This document shows, in pieces, positions 9,125 to 29,138 of a stretch of 64,000 nucleotides of DNA. How positions within the stretch are numbered: the first letter of the stretch is position 1; every line of letters begins with the position of its first letter. The stretch comes from Balanoglossus misakiensis (Eukaryota > Hemichordata): contig CM082579.2 of assembly GCA_040954595.2 (NCBI GenBank), positions 11,160,001-11,224,000 of the forward strand. The letters run 5' to 3'. Below the pieces are notes generated by a model. The model did not search any database. It had not been told where the DNA came from and worked only from the letters and a program-made list of their open reading frames with translations. The translations under genes and the position numbers were made by a program.

Positions 9125-12100
9125 ATGCCTGGATTGGAAGATATTGTTTTCCCTGCCATAATTTCAATGGCTGCAGCGTTCCAACTCGGTGAGTGTCGAT
9201 CGGTTACACACGTTCATGTGTATGCTTCGGCCTGAGGATAGTGTTTACGGAAGTTAATCATTAATGATCAACATGCATCATGTGTAATTATGTGTACTGT
9301 AGTTTATGAACATGTCTTTGTAATTATATCAGGGAGTATGTAGCATCGCCAGTGTCAAGCCCCAGGGTAGAGTGTATTTTACACGCAAACACCTGTGATA
9401 ATCGCACCCGGAACCAGAACAATACAAAGTTTTTGAAACCGGATTTCCTTGCTGGTGTTAACCACAACACGTGTGTCGAAGAACATGTTTAGGGAAGTGT
9501 ATAAAAACACAGTCACAGAAGACGTTTTATTTATTTTATCACCGGGACACGAAGAAACTCCAGGGCTATTTTGAATTTTGTAGTAAATGCATATGTGGCC
9601 TAATGTCATCAGGGAAAGTCCTTGTGCTCGAATGCTCCTGCCCTGAACACGGATGTTACAAGGATGTGGACCTACCTGGCGTTTTGTGCGCCCCCAGGTC
9701 ATACGTTTTTGTCGAGTCATTCCTTCCTCGAGTTCTCTGTTCAGCTGCATGGGGCTAACAATGTAAGCTAAACGTTTAGCTTATAATTTGTTACATTGTT
9801 AGCCCAATGCAGGCATTTAAAGTTTCTGGTGGTGTGATTTCTGTCATTTTAATAGAAGCTCAACTTATAGCACTTTATAGAGAGTGCTCCATTTTTACCT
9901 GCTCATCTTTGGGATACACTCATTTAATTTTGGCTGAGTCATGCCATAATAAAAACAAAAAAACAAAATTGCAGTATTTCTTATGTATATAATGATAATA
10001 AATGGCTACACATTATATGCCAGAAACATGAGAGAAATATTGCATTTTCTTTGTTTTCTAACATTTTTTTAGCTCATATCAATCAGCAAAAGTAAATGAG
10101 CATAGCCCAAAAATGGATGAGCGTGTGTTCTAAGTGTTTTGCTATTCTCATTATGTTGCTGTCTTTGCAAGCAATACCAGCAAAATCCCTGCAAAGGAAA
10201 TTGGGTACATTATTATCCAGTTGAACAAGATCATTGACACAGTTAGATTGATACCATCAAATTTCTTATAACCCATTTCTGGTCTCCCATAAAAATGGGT
10301 TATGAGTTCTTAAGGGACTGGTCAGTTTTTTTGGCTTGGGAGGGGGGGGGTTCACCCTGTTTTGGAATTGGGGGATGGGGGGGGGAACTTTTCCAGGTTC
10401 AATGAGGGTGGTCAGTCACTTTTTTATATCCACAAAATAGAATACCCCCCCCCCCCCCAGCCGAAGAAACTGACCAGTACCTAATGCCTTTCCATGGAGG
10501 TAACCATGACAACCCCATCCCATGTGGAGTGATGAATGCGTAGCAAAGTGTAAAATACTCCAAACTGAACCTTGGAACCTTGGCACCATACTAAGCAGTT
10601 TGACCTCAACTGGTGCTGACCTATGACTGGACTCGAGATTTATCATAATATATCATCCTCACACAATAAAATTTGTAATGTAGAGTTTCTGGACAGACAA
10701 CTCTTCCCTAAGCTAAGATTATATGCACTTAATGAAGATAGAACAAGGTGATTTCATTAAAGCTGGATTTAACTGAACTCTGTGAATTTTCAAGAAGAAA
10801 TAATGTGAGAACCAGGGTGTCAGTGATAGAAGACCATGCCTTTAAAAAAAATTTAAAACTGCTGAGTCATCACATTTTGAAGGGTTTTGAATAAAACTAA
10901 ACCCTCTTCCACTTTGTCAATATTTTGTTACAGCATTTTATCAATTTATCTGCTACCCTCATTTGCTGTACAGAATCACTGAAGAATTAAAAAAAAATTG
11001 ACAAGGCTGTTATTATGAAAATTTCTTAAAGTTGTAGCACTTCTCTTGAACAAAATTGTTGAAGGAGGCAATATAAAATATGTTCATTGTTTTTTGATTT
11101 GCAGGATCATTTGCAGGAGCTGTTGGGAAACAGAGACAGAAACACAAGATTAGTCCACCAGCAACAACTGGGGCTCCGTCTTTTGAGAGAGCACTGCGTG
11201 CACAGTAAGTATAGTCCATCCTTTGAGATGATCAGCTGTGTCTTGTCCCAATGAATTGCTCTCAATGTTGGTGCAAGCGCAACACAAAATATGACATTGT
11301 TATTGTCTTCAGTGTGATTCTGTCATTGTATCTCATCAATGTTTAGGTCCCATTTGGTATACATGGAATTTATATATACCATGGTACCTTATGGAATCAG
11401 TTAGGTCAAATCCAGCTTGACACAGTTTCATCTGTTATATCTTCACAGACAGAACACTGTGGAATTCATGCCAATGTTTTTAATTGGCTTGTGGATCGAT
11501 GCACTCTTTTTTAATCCAGGTATGTTGTATTCAATAATTATTCAGAAAAGAAAATCCAACCATAGAACCTATAATTTGTGTTCAGTAAACTTAGAATGTG
11601 GGTTTGAAAGGGGTTCAGTAAATTTACAAACTGGATGTGAATAAAAGTTGATAAGTAAATTTACAAAGTTGGTTTGCGAAGAGTTGGTGAAAGTTAGCCT
11701 CAACGTACCGGTAGTACCCAACCTAGTTTCTCCATTTACCCATTCTTTACTTTCAGAGATTTTTCATGCACTTTTAAGAAGTTTCTTGAAAAACCTCGCC
11801 AAAATGAATAATCGGTCTCTACCATTTATTCATTTTGGGCAAGTTTTTACTCTCATATCCTACAAACGGGATGGAAGTTGTGTGTGGTTGAACGCTGATT
11901 CACTATATCTCCACATGTAGAATAACATAAATGGTGTCTTGTATCAAACATACAGGTAATTAATGGAAAAGGGGCAGCGAGAGAGAGAGAGACTTTGTCC
12001 CTTGAATTTTCCTTCAAATTAGCATTAGGGTGTATCTTCGGTAACCAGCTAAACTTATCTTGTGACTAATCTCTCATTTTAAATTAAAAAAAACAATGAA

Positions 12101-12810
12101 AAGTATATCTCAGATGTTTATATAGGAGATCAGTGGAAGATTTGAGTCGAGAAACTCTGTAATGTTCTGTTGGTTGTAATTCCCTTTCAGTGGTAGCTTC
12201 TGTGATTGGGGCAATATATCTGTATGCACGTGGAAAATATTTCACCAGCTATGTCGAGGATGCAGAGAAAAGGTAATTTCATCTTCGTGTGTAGAGGCAA
12301 GAACAGGTCTATGGTTAGCACCTCTTCAGGTTTGCAAATAGTGACAAATTGCATCTCACTTGTTCATGTAAATAGTGGGATTGCCTTTGCTGCTGAAAAC
12401 CTGTTCAATTTTCTGTAGAAGACGTCTATTGTAACAAGCATATTTGTCCATAAGACTTTGGTGCCCATGGCCATTGTTTACCTATATGAAGAGAAATGGT
12501 TTACCAATCGCTGAGCCCCCGTCCCCCTATATAAAATAGCGTACCCCTAACTGGAGTTTCTCAAAATAACATTCTGTCTTGTACCTCTTTGCAGTTTATT
12601 GTTTACTTTGTTGTATTAAATGCAATATTTTCTTTTGAACAAATCTTTTCTGTTTCCAGAATGCCACCTTTCAAGATATGTGTGAAGATGGTGCAGATCT
12701 TTTTCGTTCAGAGTAGTTTGGGCATAACACAATGTTTACTACTGAAATACGCAGGCTTCAATTTGAAAGAAACTGCTTTCAGCTATCTACCATTCACACC
12801 ACCTCTATAA
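9125..12810 (+). CDS. MGST2: Microsomal glutathione S-transferase 2 / leukotriene C4 synthase-like MAPEG protein
   Basis: Five exons, 9125-9188, 11105-11204, 11449-11519, 12191-12272 and 12660-12810, join in frame at consensus splice sites to give 155 residues, close to the 147-150 usual for MGST2 and LTC4S. The protein is a four-helix MAPEG membrane enzyme. Helix 1 is in exon 1 ([14 protein letters not shown]). The loop carries [19 protein letters not shown] and the family signature [14 protein letters not shown]. Helix 2 follows ([13 protein letters not shown]). Exon 4 gives helix 3 with YLYARGKYF, whose Arg is the position used to activate glutathione in LTC4S/MGST2. Exon 5 gives helix 4. 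Enzymes of this clade work as trimers in the ER and nuclear envelope, conjugating glutathione to lipid electrophiles such as leukotriene A4. FLAP is less likely because the catalytic Arg region is present. Intron 1 is the longest, about 1.9 kb, and full of repeats. The context sequence CAAGATGC agrees with the start. Confidence 0.92.
9752..9805. repeat. Nested perfect inverted repeat
   Basis: GGGCTAACAATGTAA at 9752-9766 is exactly inverted at 9791-9805. Inside it sits a perfect 20-bp palindrome at 9764-9783, TAAGCTAAACGTTTAGCTTA. It lies in intron 1 of the MGST2-like gene. It could form a cruciform or RNA hairpin, or be the tip of a small fold-back transposon. Confidence 0.85.
10309..10485. 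mobile_element. Fold-back MITE-like element with G-run/C-run arms
   Basis: ACTGGTCAGTTTTTTTGGCT near 10317-10336 is inverted as AGCCGAAGAAACTGACCAGT near 10459-10478. The arms carry a long G-run (from about 10342) facing a C-run (10444-10458). The left end reads TTAAGGG. It is about 175 bp long and non-coding, in intron 1 of the MGST2-like gene. Confidence 0.65.
11785..12000 (+). mobile_element. TTAA-type fold-back element, single-arm copy
   Basis: This copy runs from a small hairpin (AAAATGAATAA inverted as TTATTCATTTT, about 11801-11835) through GGAAGTTGTGTGTGGTTGAA, a shared GTGTCTTGTATCAAACATAC stretch and a GA microsatellite to the end motif ACTTTGTCCCTT. The same order occurs at 48930-49045 and, as both arms of an inverted dimer, at 57364-57652. 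Located in intron 3 of the MGST2-like gene. Confidence 0.7.
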
Positions 12811-13224
12811 GCAGAATCGCACAAAAACAGAGGAAATTTGGGGACCAATAGCTTCAAGTATTATTGTGATATGAATTTTTAGAAATCAGTCAGCTCAAGC
12901 AGTATCCCGTTATATGTTATCTGCACAATTAGCACAAGAATTTTGTTTTGCAATTTTGTTAACATTTTCCACTTTCAGCTTCAAAAATTGTACTCTTTTA
13001 GATAGTGACATTTGAAATTATTAGATTACATTTTATTCAACATTATAACAATGTAAATCTGTAATCTGTATAAACACATGCTTGAGGAAGTGATCATGAC
13101 TGCGTTAGTCCAGGGTGTGCAGTAAAGGACAAATGTTTAGGGGTAATTTTTACAAAAAGCCAACATGAATCCATATCAATGACTTATGTTTGTGTCACGC
13201 CAATATTACAGCAGTTTGCAGAAA

Positions 13225-13416
13225 TTAAAGGTAAACGGTCACCTATGGAAAATTAACTATAGTTACCATGGCGAATTGAGATCTAGCCAATCACAGATTT
13301 TCAGTGGGTGGCACACAAAAAAAAAGAGCGCCACCATATGTTCTTTAGAATGTTCAAATACTCCATTTCAGCCATATATGGGCATATGTAAATTGGAGGT
13401 GACCGCATACCTTTAA
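13225..13416. mobile_element. Short MITE with TTAA flanks and 16-17-bp terminal inverted repeats
   Basis: The left end is TTAAAGGTAAACGGTCACCT and the right end is AGGTGACCGCATACCTTTAA, an imperfect inverted pair directly bordered by TTAA on both sides. It is 192 bp long with no coding capacity. TTAA target duplication is typical of piggyBac-type transposition. It lies about 400 bases after the MGST2-like stop codon and before the first AATAAA, so it may be transcribed in that 3' untranslated region. Confidence 0.75.
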
Positions 13417-13477
13417 AGTGAATGTTGGAGAATGGCTGTTCAAAATCCGACTGTCATGTCTGTTGATGTGGTCATTT

Positions 13478-13483
13478 AATAAA
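13478..13483 (+). terminator. Candidate polyadenylation signal AATAAA of the MGST2-like gene
   Basis: First AATAAA found after the stop at 12810, about 670 bases away. A second one occurs near 13744. Either could be used. Confidence 0.35.
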
Positions 13484-16408
13484 AAGAAACTGCAAAGGCG
13501 GAATCTGTCCATTTTCAGTATTTTTTTATAAACACCGTAAGAAAACTGATAGTGTAGCTTTCTTCAAATATGCTTGTAGAATTCAGTATACTGGAGTTGA
13601 TAACAAAATATGATTGTTATTATTGTGCATTATTCAGACATTCCACATATGTGTTGCTGATTACTATAGTTGGCAAAACATGTTTATCGTTGGTGATGTA
13701 CAAGAGAGAAAAATTAGTCCCTCTTGGATGGAGAGTGTCATAATAAAACCTTGAGCTAAAAAAACATCACATGCAGCAATAGTTTTTTCTGGCCAGTTTC
13801 CTAGTGGTATATTGCAAAATTTGTCATTAAGTAATTTGCAGTATTTTCTTGAGTAGATTTGCTAACTATAAACATAATGGAACTACTTTCTGTTTGTGAA
13901 TATGGAACACTATGAACGCTTCAGATGACTGTTACAATTGGTGAAACTTGGTGATAATTGAATATTCTGGGAACGATTTTATCATCAGAAGAACATATTA
14001 GTCATCAGTATATTTGGTATAGATCTCAAAATTTACAAAAATGACTCACTTTCTTGAAAGTTTTCTCGAATTGCTGATGTGATCTCCTGGCTCTGGAGAA
14101 CTGATAAACAACTGTTTCTGGGTGGCACCATCAGTGATGGATCAGTTTTTATTGAAAATCAAGAATCCATGGGTAAAACTTCAATAAGAACAGATCTCTG
14201 ACACGGGATATGTGCAGTACACAAATCATTTTCACTTGAATTGTGATGTGGAATATGCTGCTGTTCTTTCTCACTCACTGCACTTTATCAAAGTACTACC
14301 ACAGAATGCCTAGCATCTCTTGTGAAAATAATACTTCATGGATTTCTGTCATATTTTTCACCCATTTGCTGAATTACATACATCTTGTCTTTCAGTATCA
14401 ACATCACCATGCTATTTATTTGAATACACAAGACAACATTCAAATTTCAGGTTATTCATTTTAATTGAAAAGTCTTTGTAGAAATACTTGTATGCAGATC
14501 TGTTGATGAATATTTACAAAGAAAGGAAACTGCAGGAATAAAATTAGAAAAAGAACAGTGATTTTTATTGGAAAAACAAGAAAATTTTATTCTTTAGAAC
14601 TAACACATTATTGAATATAGACATGATTCAACCAAAGATTTGTTTTTTTTTTAGCTCTTTTAAAATTAAAATGAATCCATATCTTGTTAAAGGTCTGAAA
14701 AAAGACTCAAACGTTGAAGAATTCTTAGGGATACAGTGAAGTAAATGAAAAATGACAATGTTATATTATCAACTTGCCACAGGCCAGAGCTCAGAGAGCC
14801 AACACTGACAAGTCTTATCGAAATTATCTGAATTGCAATAGAAACAAGATAATTCTCTTATGGAGTTAGCTGCTAGAAATGATTCTCCAAAAATACATCA
14901 GACTTTCTTACAATATATAAGTAAACATGATTTGTCTATGTATAATATAATCAATGTCAATATTAAAAGCTTTCCTTGCAATTAATCCCAACCCATACCC
15001 ATACATTTGCATAACAGCCCATAATGCCAGTCAGAAATTCCACGACTGTTTCAAAAAAAATGGCTTGAGTTGTCACAACATCATTCAGAATGTCAGATAC
15101 AGATCAATTTATTCTCAGCCAATCTTTTAAAGCCCTGATACTATACATTAAATACATGTATACAAGGATGAACAATAATACTGTACACTAAACTATAAAC
15201 ATAATTGTTAACTACTTTAACGATACATTGTAGTACTTTGGGAAAAAATACAAGTTGATTTATTTACAACAATCTATATTACAATGATTTTTCTTCTTCT
15301 AAAACAAACAATCAATTAATTATAAATATGAAAACTTAAAATGACCAGGTAGTATCAAAAAAAAATTTGCTGGGTAGTTTGTACAGAACAAAAATACCTG
15401 TCCCAGTTCAAGAGTATCAATTTCAAGTTATATTATCCAAAAATTCAGAACATTACTGCCTTGTGATCAGTTACAAAGGACAGATATTATTTAAAGCTGT
15501 CAAAAGAGCACACTTCATGATGAAAATGATATGTCTCCATGGATACAGTGTCTCCATGGATACATGAAGATTGCCACAAAGCAATATATGAGAACCATCC
15601 GGCTACATAACATATACACTTGTCTTTTCAAGTCTTTAAAACCCCAAATAGCTGACATATTTTTGCATTATTTTCATTGTTTTACTTTCAAACTTAGAAT
15701 GGCCCATTTCAATAGTTTTACAGATGAGTAAACCTCTTATCAAGCTTTGATTGTGGCTGTACACTTAAATATGAACAAGATAAATCATAAACGGGTGTCA
15801 CACCCGTTTATTCAGCCATCCATTGCAAGAGTACACAACTATGCTGGTATTCACATATGGGTACGGTGTTAACATTAGAATCCTTACACATTAAAAATGT
15901 GTTGTCTGTTGACTATGAAGGATAAGGAGAAGATTGAAAGTATTTGATCAATTAAAATATGCTGAAATTGGCAGCTATTTGGGTTTTTAAGAATCAATAG
16001 ATACCATGTAACCACCATTGTATCTGGGACCTCCTATTCTTGTAATTATTAATATTAATGCATAAATACTGTGAAGTGAATACAGAAAACATAAGGCATT
16101 TCTTTATATTTACAAGTCATTGTCAACAACACAGTCCGTAATGCATGGACTAAATGAAGTGATGTTAGAGAGAAATCAGTCCAGGCACGTCATGGCCAGG
16201 GTTTTGGGTGAAGAACCTGGTAATTGTATTTCTCTGTCCCTGTGCCGAGTTGGAATGAAATTGTTCAGAGATGTTGCCAACAGTATACTCTTTCAGTACA
16301 CCGTAACTGAAGTTTGAATGAACACAGTCTAGCGGCCAGACAGATGCCTGGACTGACAGCCCAGTCTGGCAGTTTTCCTACCAGTCATAAGAAGGCAAAT
16401 TTAGGAAC

Positions 16409-16598
16409 AATCTGATTAAAATCAGATGTAGAGTTAGGGGCTGGTGAGAGTTTTGGCTATTCTGTTCTGTCGGCTTTGGCTGTTCTGTTCTCTGTTTGGC
16501 TGTTCTCAGACGTAGTGTGGACCCCCTTTACCATTGAACAGAACAGCAAAAGAATCAGCAAAAGTAAAGACGGCGCCCAACTCTATATCTGACTGATC
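16409..16598. mobile_element. Palindromic repeat, ATCTGATTAAAATCAGAT family, copy 1
   Basis: Starts with CAATCTGATTAAAATCAGAT then GTAGAGTTAGGGGCTG, and closes with an inverted counterpart (GGCGCCCAACTCTATATCTGA). The interior is rich in GGCTGTTCTGTT units and contains an inverted AACAGAACAGC. Related ends appear at 36810-37099, 56573-56680 and 62217-62255. Confidence 0.6.
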
Positions 16599-17016
16599 TA
16601 CGAACAGCCCAGTGGGACATTCTCTTAGACAGGCTATTCTAACTCTTGACCAGGCCAGCATCAAATGACCATAGATGGTCTTATTACATGTACTTTGATA
16701 GGAATGTCTGAAAGCCAATCCTGCAATACATGGGAAAGTGAAAGCAGCCCAATATTTGTACAAAAGAGAGAAAATAGACATGGCACTCTACCTATATAAA
16801 ATAATGCAGAGTGCTCGATTTGAGATTTGTGCTTAATGTGATCACACAAGCAGGTTGTCACACTTGTTCCCAAACTACAAGGAGTTGAGAAGTTGCCAAT
16901 TCTTTTAGCAAACCACCTCTGCAGAATTTTCTAATGGCTACCAATTAACATGATAGGTAGCTGATCATCTTCAGACTGGCTGAACTGATGTCTTTCAGTT
17001 GGCTTATTGTCCACAA

Positions 17017-24499
<7,483 letters not shown>

Positions 24500-27228
24500 C
24501 TTTCTACGTACCTTCCTGTTGGTGCCAACTGGGCCTGCGCGGTTGCTATTGGATACAATATACAACACAGCCCAGTTTGAACTTTAAAATACCCCGGTAC
24601 TCAGTGTTTGCCATTATAAATGCTGCATTGTCCTGTATATAACTACAGGTAACTTTTGAAAAAGTGGTGGATTCATTAGTTAAATAAATAAAAAATGAAT
24701 TTAACAAATAATAACAGAGTTTGAACGAAATAAAACAATGTTTAGAAATGCTTATATGCATGATATGAGGTGTAGCTATTCAATTTACATGTAAAACACA
24801 CACTAACACAAACTATCCACATATATAAGAACTGAAGCACAAAGTAGCATACAATAGAATCTGTTTGTTTTTTTCAATGAGAGAAACTAGAATACAAATG
24901 ATGCAGGAGTGGTACGATTTGAAAAGCTGATTGGAGACAACTTCAGGAAATTCTGTAGAGCAAGAATAATAAATCAGATAAACAAAACATATATACAATT
25001 TACTCACCGGTATCGTGGCACCATTTCAGCATTCGAACAATTAAAAAAAACCTTATAGTGTCTATGTGATCGTCATGGGTCTGTCTCTGAGCAATGTTTC
25101 ATCTAGCTGGTGGGATTTGTACAATTTAATTGAAACACCTTTTAGTCTGTCAAACATTGACAGCAGGGGGATTCATAGCACAACAGGATAACAGCTTTAT
25201 ATAAAGTCACTTGAAATCCCAACAAAAGCTCCAAACCCCTACTAACATTATGGCAAGGGTCAAAATAATGCATGTGACTTGCATTTCAATAATGTCTCTG
25301 TCACAAGGCCAGCACTGGGCATCTCACACACATGTACTGCCGACTATAAATATGGTTTTATTTATATTTACCATTTTTTGTGAACATTGACTTCGAAATA
25401 ACATGAAAATTAAACTTCTCTCCTCTAAATCTAACTCAGCAGTTGACATTTGCATGGGTCCAGGTGCACTTCTCAATATTTTCCAAAGGAGTTGCATGAG
25501 TCCATTGTTTCCTTCACAGCTCTGATTACGTGGAAAAATGTCCTCATTTACTTTTAGACTTTGACATTTCTAGACTGTTAAGTGTTTGATTATTTTGTGA
25601 AAAGTAAGTAACTGAGTACAGCTCCGAGACCCTTAACATTTGTCAAACTGTTTGTTTACATCTCTGAATAACATGTTTTTGTTCACTATTCCAAATTTAA
25701 TGTAAAGGATTCTATCTTGGTACATGTAGATATGAAGGCAGCAAGAATCACTTTTGCCTTGAGTTGGCTATTTTTGCTCACAGATTTTTCTATAGGATTT
25801 CCCGGGACTGTCTTTTGGCGACCGAAAGAGAGGCCACAAGTGCAGTCTGGGTAAACGAGACTACAGAACCTTCTGAATATCAAAATTTAAAATCACCAAC
25901 TTGAAAAATGCTGTTCATGCTTGTCTTGGAGTTTTTATGTGCAAGTAGGCAGTAGCATGTCAAGAAACACCTTGCACCAAACTGAACTTCTCAGGGTGTC
26001 AACTGAGATCAGGGCCAGAGCAACTTGTCCACACACAAGATTTGGACTGATGCAAATTTCATGTCAGCTCCAATCTTACATAACAATGGGAAGTTTGGAA
26101 GAAGGCAAGATCAAACACTTAGATGTATCTATATCAAAGAGGTTCTTTATTGTGCAAGTCAAAAGTGATTTCTAATTAGACATTACACAGCTTTGAACAA
26201 GTGGTGAAACACTCACAGGTAAAGTTTTACAGTCAGATTCTTCTGATAGAAGCTAATACTCTTTGTTGTTAACATCTTTAGGTGTCAAATGTCACTATAC
26301 ACGAGTAACAGAATCTTACTTGATACACAGAGTATGTGTTGAAGAACTTCTTTGTGTTTTTCAGGCCTTAATTTCATTCAATCATTGCAAACTATGACAT
26401 TTCACTCAAAGAAACTCTTATTTACAAAGCACTGGTATTAAAGCAAACTGCATGTTTTCACCCCTAATTACTAACATGTCACCCTTAACTGGTGAAATGG
26501 ACACAACTCAACAAAGCAGAATCATTTGGAACGTGATACAAGACATGCTCTTATTATTATTAAAAAAAAACATTCCAACATCAAAATAAACACATTGTCT
26601 TCCAGTCTGTTGCGTCACTCTCATTTGACAGCCCACCAAACATCAAGTGTTTCTCCAACTTTCTGTTTCTCTGTTGATAAAAAACAAAACAATAACATAA
26701 GAATTATTTTATGCAGCTGTTATTATCAGTACACATGTATGATCACTGTTGATTGGCTGTTCTCTATTTGTGTTTGGTGTTCATTATTTCTCTGAGTTAT
26801 TCTAAATACAAACTCAAGGACACTGCATGAGCATCAGATTTCTACACAGGGCTTAACATTTTCTGGCAAGGTCCACTAGACCAGGACTAGTGGTCCTGAA
26901 TGAAAATCCACTAGTCCTGAAATGTTGGAACAATTGTATGGAACTACACATCCGACAGCTAATGTTGAAGGAGGAATTTTTACTCATTTTTCGCTGATTC
27001 AGGCAGGAGAAAAATAAACAGTCAATGTCTCTGCTCTATACACATGCAATGACTTCAATTCTGATAGCATACGAAAACACTATCAGGACAGCATGTCTGC
27101 TAAAACAAGTAGATTTTTACCACCGCAGAGATCACAATCTGGTAATCTGCATACAAAATACGTTCTGAGCTATCAACCCAAGCACAACAAAAATGATCAA
27201 TTTTGACAGTTGAACACAGTTCACTTAC
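24500..27228. other. Intergenic between CCDC169 start and NDUFC2
   Basis: About 2.7 kb, AT-rich. It should hold the CCDC169 promoter (immediately above 24499, where the sequence becomes GC-richer: CCAACTGGGCCTGCGCGG) and the missing last exon and 3' untranslated region of NDUFC2. I could not place that exon. Open frames here (for example 25921-26175, 26526-26795) show no recognisable protein. Confidence 0.5.
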
Positions 27229-28782
27229 TTTGTGGAGGAAAATCCTGGGGATGTCTCTTGATATAATCATCAATGTACCAATCTCTCTCTGCCCAGTGTC
27301 TCATTTCAAATCTTCTCATACCATAGCCTAACGCAGCTCCAATCGCTATAGCCACAATATGGCGGTGCATGCCTACAATGTACATGACAGGAACAATAAA
27401 ATGGCATAAGTACTTTTTTAATTTCAGAAAGTCTGAGCCAAAATTAAACTTCCCTCATTTAAAAGGAAAATGACATAATAAATGGTTACTTGTCAGTTGA
27501 TCAAACAACAATGATTGCATTACAGCACAATGGACAATGTACATGTATCCACTGAATTTCACTTCAGGCCATTTTTGACTTACAAGTTACATGTACACAG
27601 ATAACCAGACACTCAACCTTGAAGACATGTGTGTCAGTTGTATTTACCATACACCTTATCCTGCCAAACCTGTTGATTTACGGATGGCATAAACTTCTGG
27701 CAGCCAGACGCATTAACCTACCAAGTATGTGTGTGACACATACACAGTAGGGCCTACACTGTACACACATACATGCTGATGATGCCAAACCAGTGAGATT
27801 TGGCGCATTTATAGGGAGCTTCAAACTACCATGCAGAGCCCATGTACATGATCCGACCATGCCGTGACATTGATTCAAAATAGATAAAATAGCAGTTTTC
27901 ACTACTTAGCAGGGTCACGTGCAAAACACTGGCAGGGAGAGATGGTCATAACTGCATATTTCCACATGTTTACTGCATTGCCAAATATAAGGTATACGTA
28001 TCAAAATGGACCTCAGCTCCACTGAGAAATGCTGTTTAAGAAATCAATTGTCAGGTCTACATATAATAGCCTTCAAATATGTTAATGAAACTTATGTTTC
28101 CATAACTTATACCATATAAAACTTCTCGAATAGATCAGGTCAATCCACACTGCCAAGGAAGACACACTCCGCTGATGTACATGTAAGCTGCCACATTCTG
28201 CTTATTCACCAGATTCCCCATAAATTGAATAATACATTGTCTTATATCTTTGTATTGAAGTGACTACATTTACCAAAATTATTCTGACAGACCACTGAAC
28301 TCTCAATAATGATGGAAATTATTCTCCATTGAGACAAGACCCCTCAACATGATGAAGTTAAAGTCACAAGGCTGTTGATTTGATCGTGCGTGAACTTTGA
28401 CCCGAAGCAGACTATCAGTACATGTATCATTGGTTGGTTGACTTTCGCTCATTTTGACACCTGCCACTAGTTTCATAGGCTAACCTTCCGAATTCTCACT
28501 CAAGAAATAAAACAGTACATCTATGATTTATGTGCTCGACATATTATCCCGGCTTTTTGGAAATGCGGGGTCAATGTTTTTTTTCCAACCCTGTGGCCTG
28601 GCTGGGCCTGCCAGACACTGGATTTGAGCAACTGGCTGAATAGAAAATTATCAGTGGCAATTCTTACCGCTAATTATCGGTCTTCGGTTCATGCCATTGT
28701 TAATTATAGATGAGAATAACCCAAAGAAACCAAAGGCAAGAGTGTGCCGGTTAACAACTGGATGAGGGTCGGGAAGACTCAT
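27229..28782 (-). CDS. NDUFC2: NADH dehydrogenase [ubiquinone] 1 subunit C2 (complex I B14.5b), last exon missing
   Basis: Two exons, 28668-28782 and 27229-27372, with GTAAGA and GTAAGT donors. Exon 1 encodes MSLPDPHPVVNRHTLAFGFF and a first membrane helix ending NNGMNRRPIISG. Exon 2 continues MHRHIVAIAIGAALGYGMRR (second helix) and then AERDWYIDDYIKRHPQDFPP. The two-helix layout, the RRPI-x-x-G-M/L-HR joint and the HP-x-DFP ending match NDUFC2, an accessory subunit of the mitochondrial complex I membrane arm. The reading frame is still open at the second donor (phase 1), so a short terminal exon of roughly 10-20 codons must follow. I searched by eye down to 24.5 kb and found no convincing candidate. 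The gene is divergent from PRMT9, with starts 357 bases apart. Confidence 0.85.
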
Positions 28783-29138
28783 CTTCTATCACGTACAGGT
28801 TTGCGAGGCCAACCAGACACACAGACAATTGACACCTTAAGTTAGTCTGGATTATCACTGCTAGGAAACCGTGCCGTTGATTGTGGCTTCTGTCATAATT
28901 TCCCACCTTTTTGGTATGTTAGTATCATAAGACATCTTATTCTATCTAATTTGACATTTCTATGTCGACGTTTCCGTATCGGGTAATTATTATTGATAAA
29001 AAAAAACCTGCACTGACTAAAGCGGCAACTTAATATCTGTAAGTGTAACACTGAATCTTGTGGATCATGAGCAGCACCACCAGCGGTAGAAATTAATCTG
29101 TGTTGGCCTGCATGAGCCTGCATATGTTGGCGACCACG
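28783..29138. promoter_or_regulatory. Putative bidirectional promoter NDUFC2 / PRMT9
   Basis: Only 356 bases separate the divergent start codons of NDUFC2 (minus) and PRMT9 (plus). Both transcription starts and both 5' untranslated regions must lie in this stretch unless an unseen upstream exon exists. No TATA box is evident. Compact spacing like this is typical of shared housekeeping promoters. Confidence 0.6.

Larger units (their letters stand above)
12811..17016. other. Tail-to-tail intergenic region between MGST2-like gene and CCDC169
   Basis: About 4.2 kb between two convergent stop codons. It holds the MGST2-like 3' untranslated region, a TTAA-flanked MITE (13225-13416), an AATAAA at 13478-13483, and a palindromic-repeat copy (16409-16598). 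The rest, 13.5-16.4 kb, is very AT-rich with only short open frames that show no recognisable protein. It presumably also holds the CCDC169 3' untranslated region near 16-17 kb. Confidence 0.6.

Noticed and set aside
9379-9750. 123-codon minus-strand frame in MGST2-like intron 1
   Set aside because: It has an overlapping open frame on the other strand, ends beside a palindrome and shows no recognisable domain; likely repeat-derived.
16506-16873. Minus-strand frames near 16.5-16.9 kb
   Set aside because: They cross the palindromic repeat at 16409-16598, and a similar peptide stretch appears in the repeat copy at 36.9 kb.
26290-26370. Candidate last exon of NDUFC2 with a KHKEVLQHI-like reading
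   Set aside because: The reading needs an AG that is not there. The real AG gives another frame, and there is no polypyrimidine tract.
29100-29138. ATG at 29100 as PRMT9 start
   Set aside because: It is in frame but adds 13 residues with no counterpart in PRMT9; the 29139 ATG has the better initiation context.
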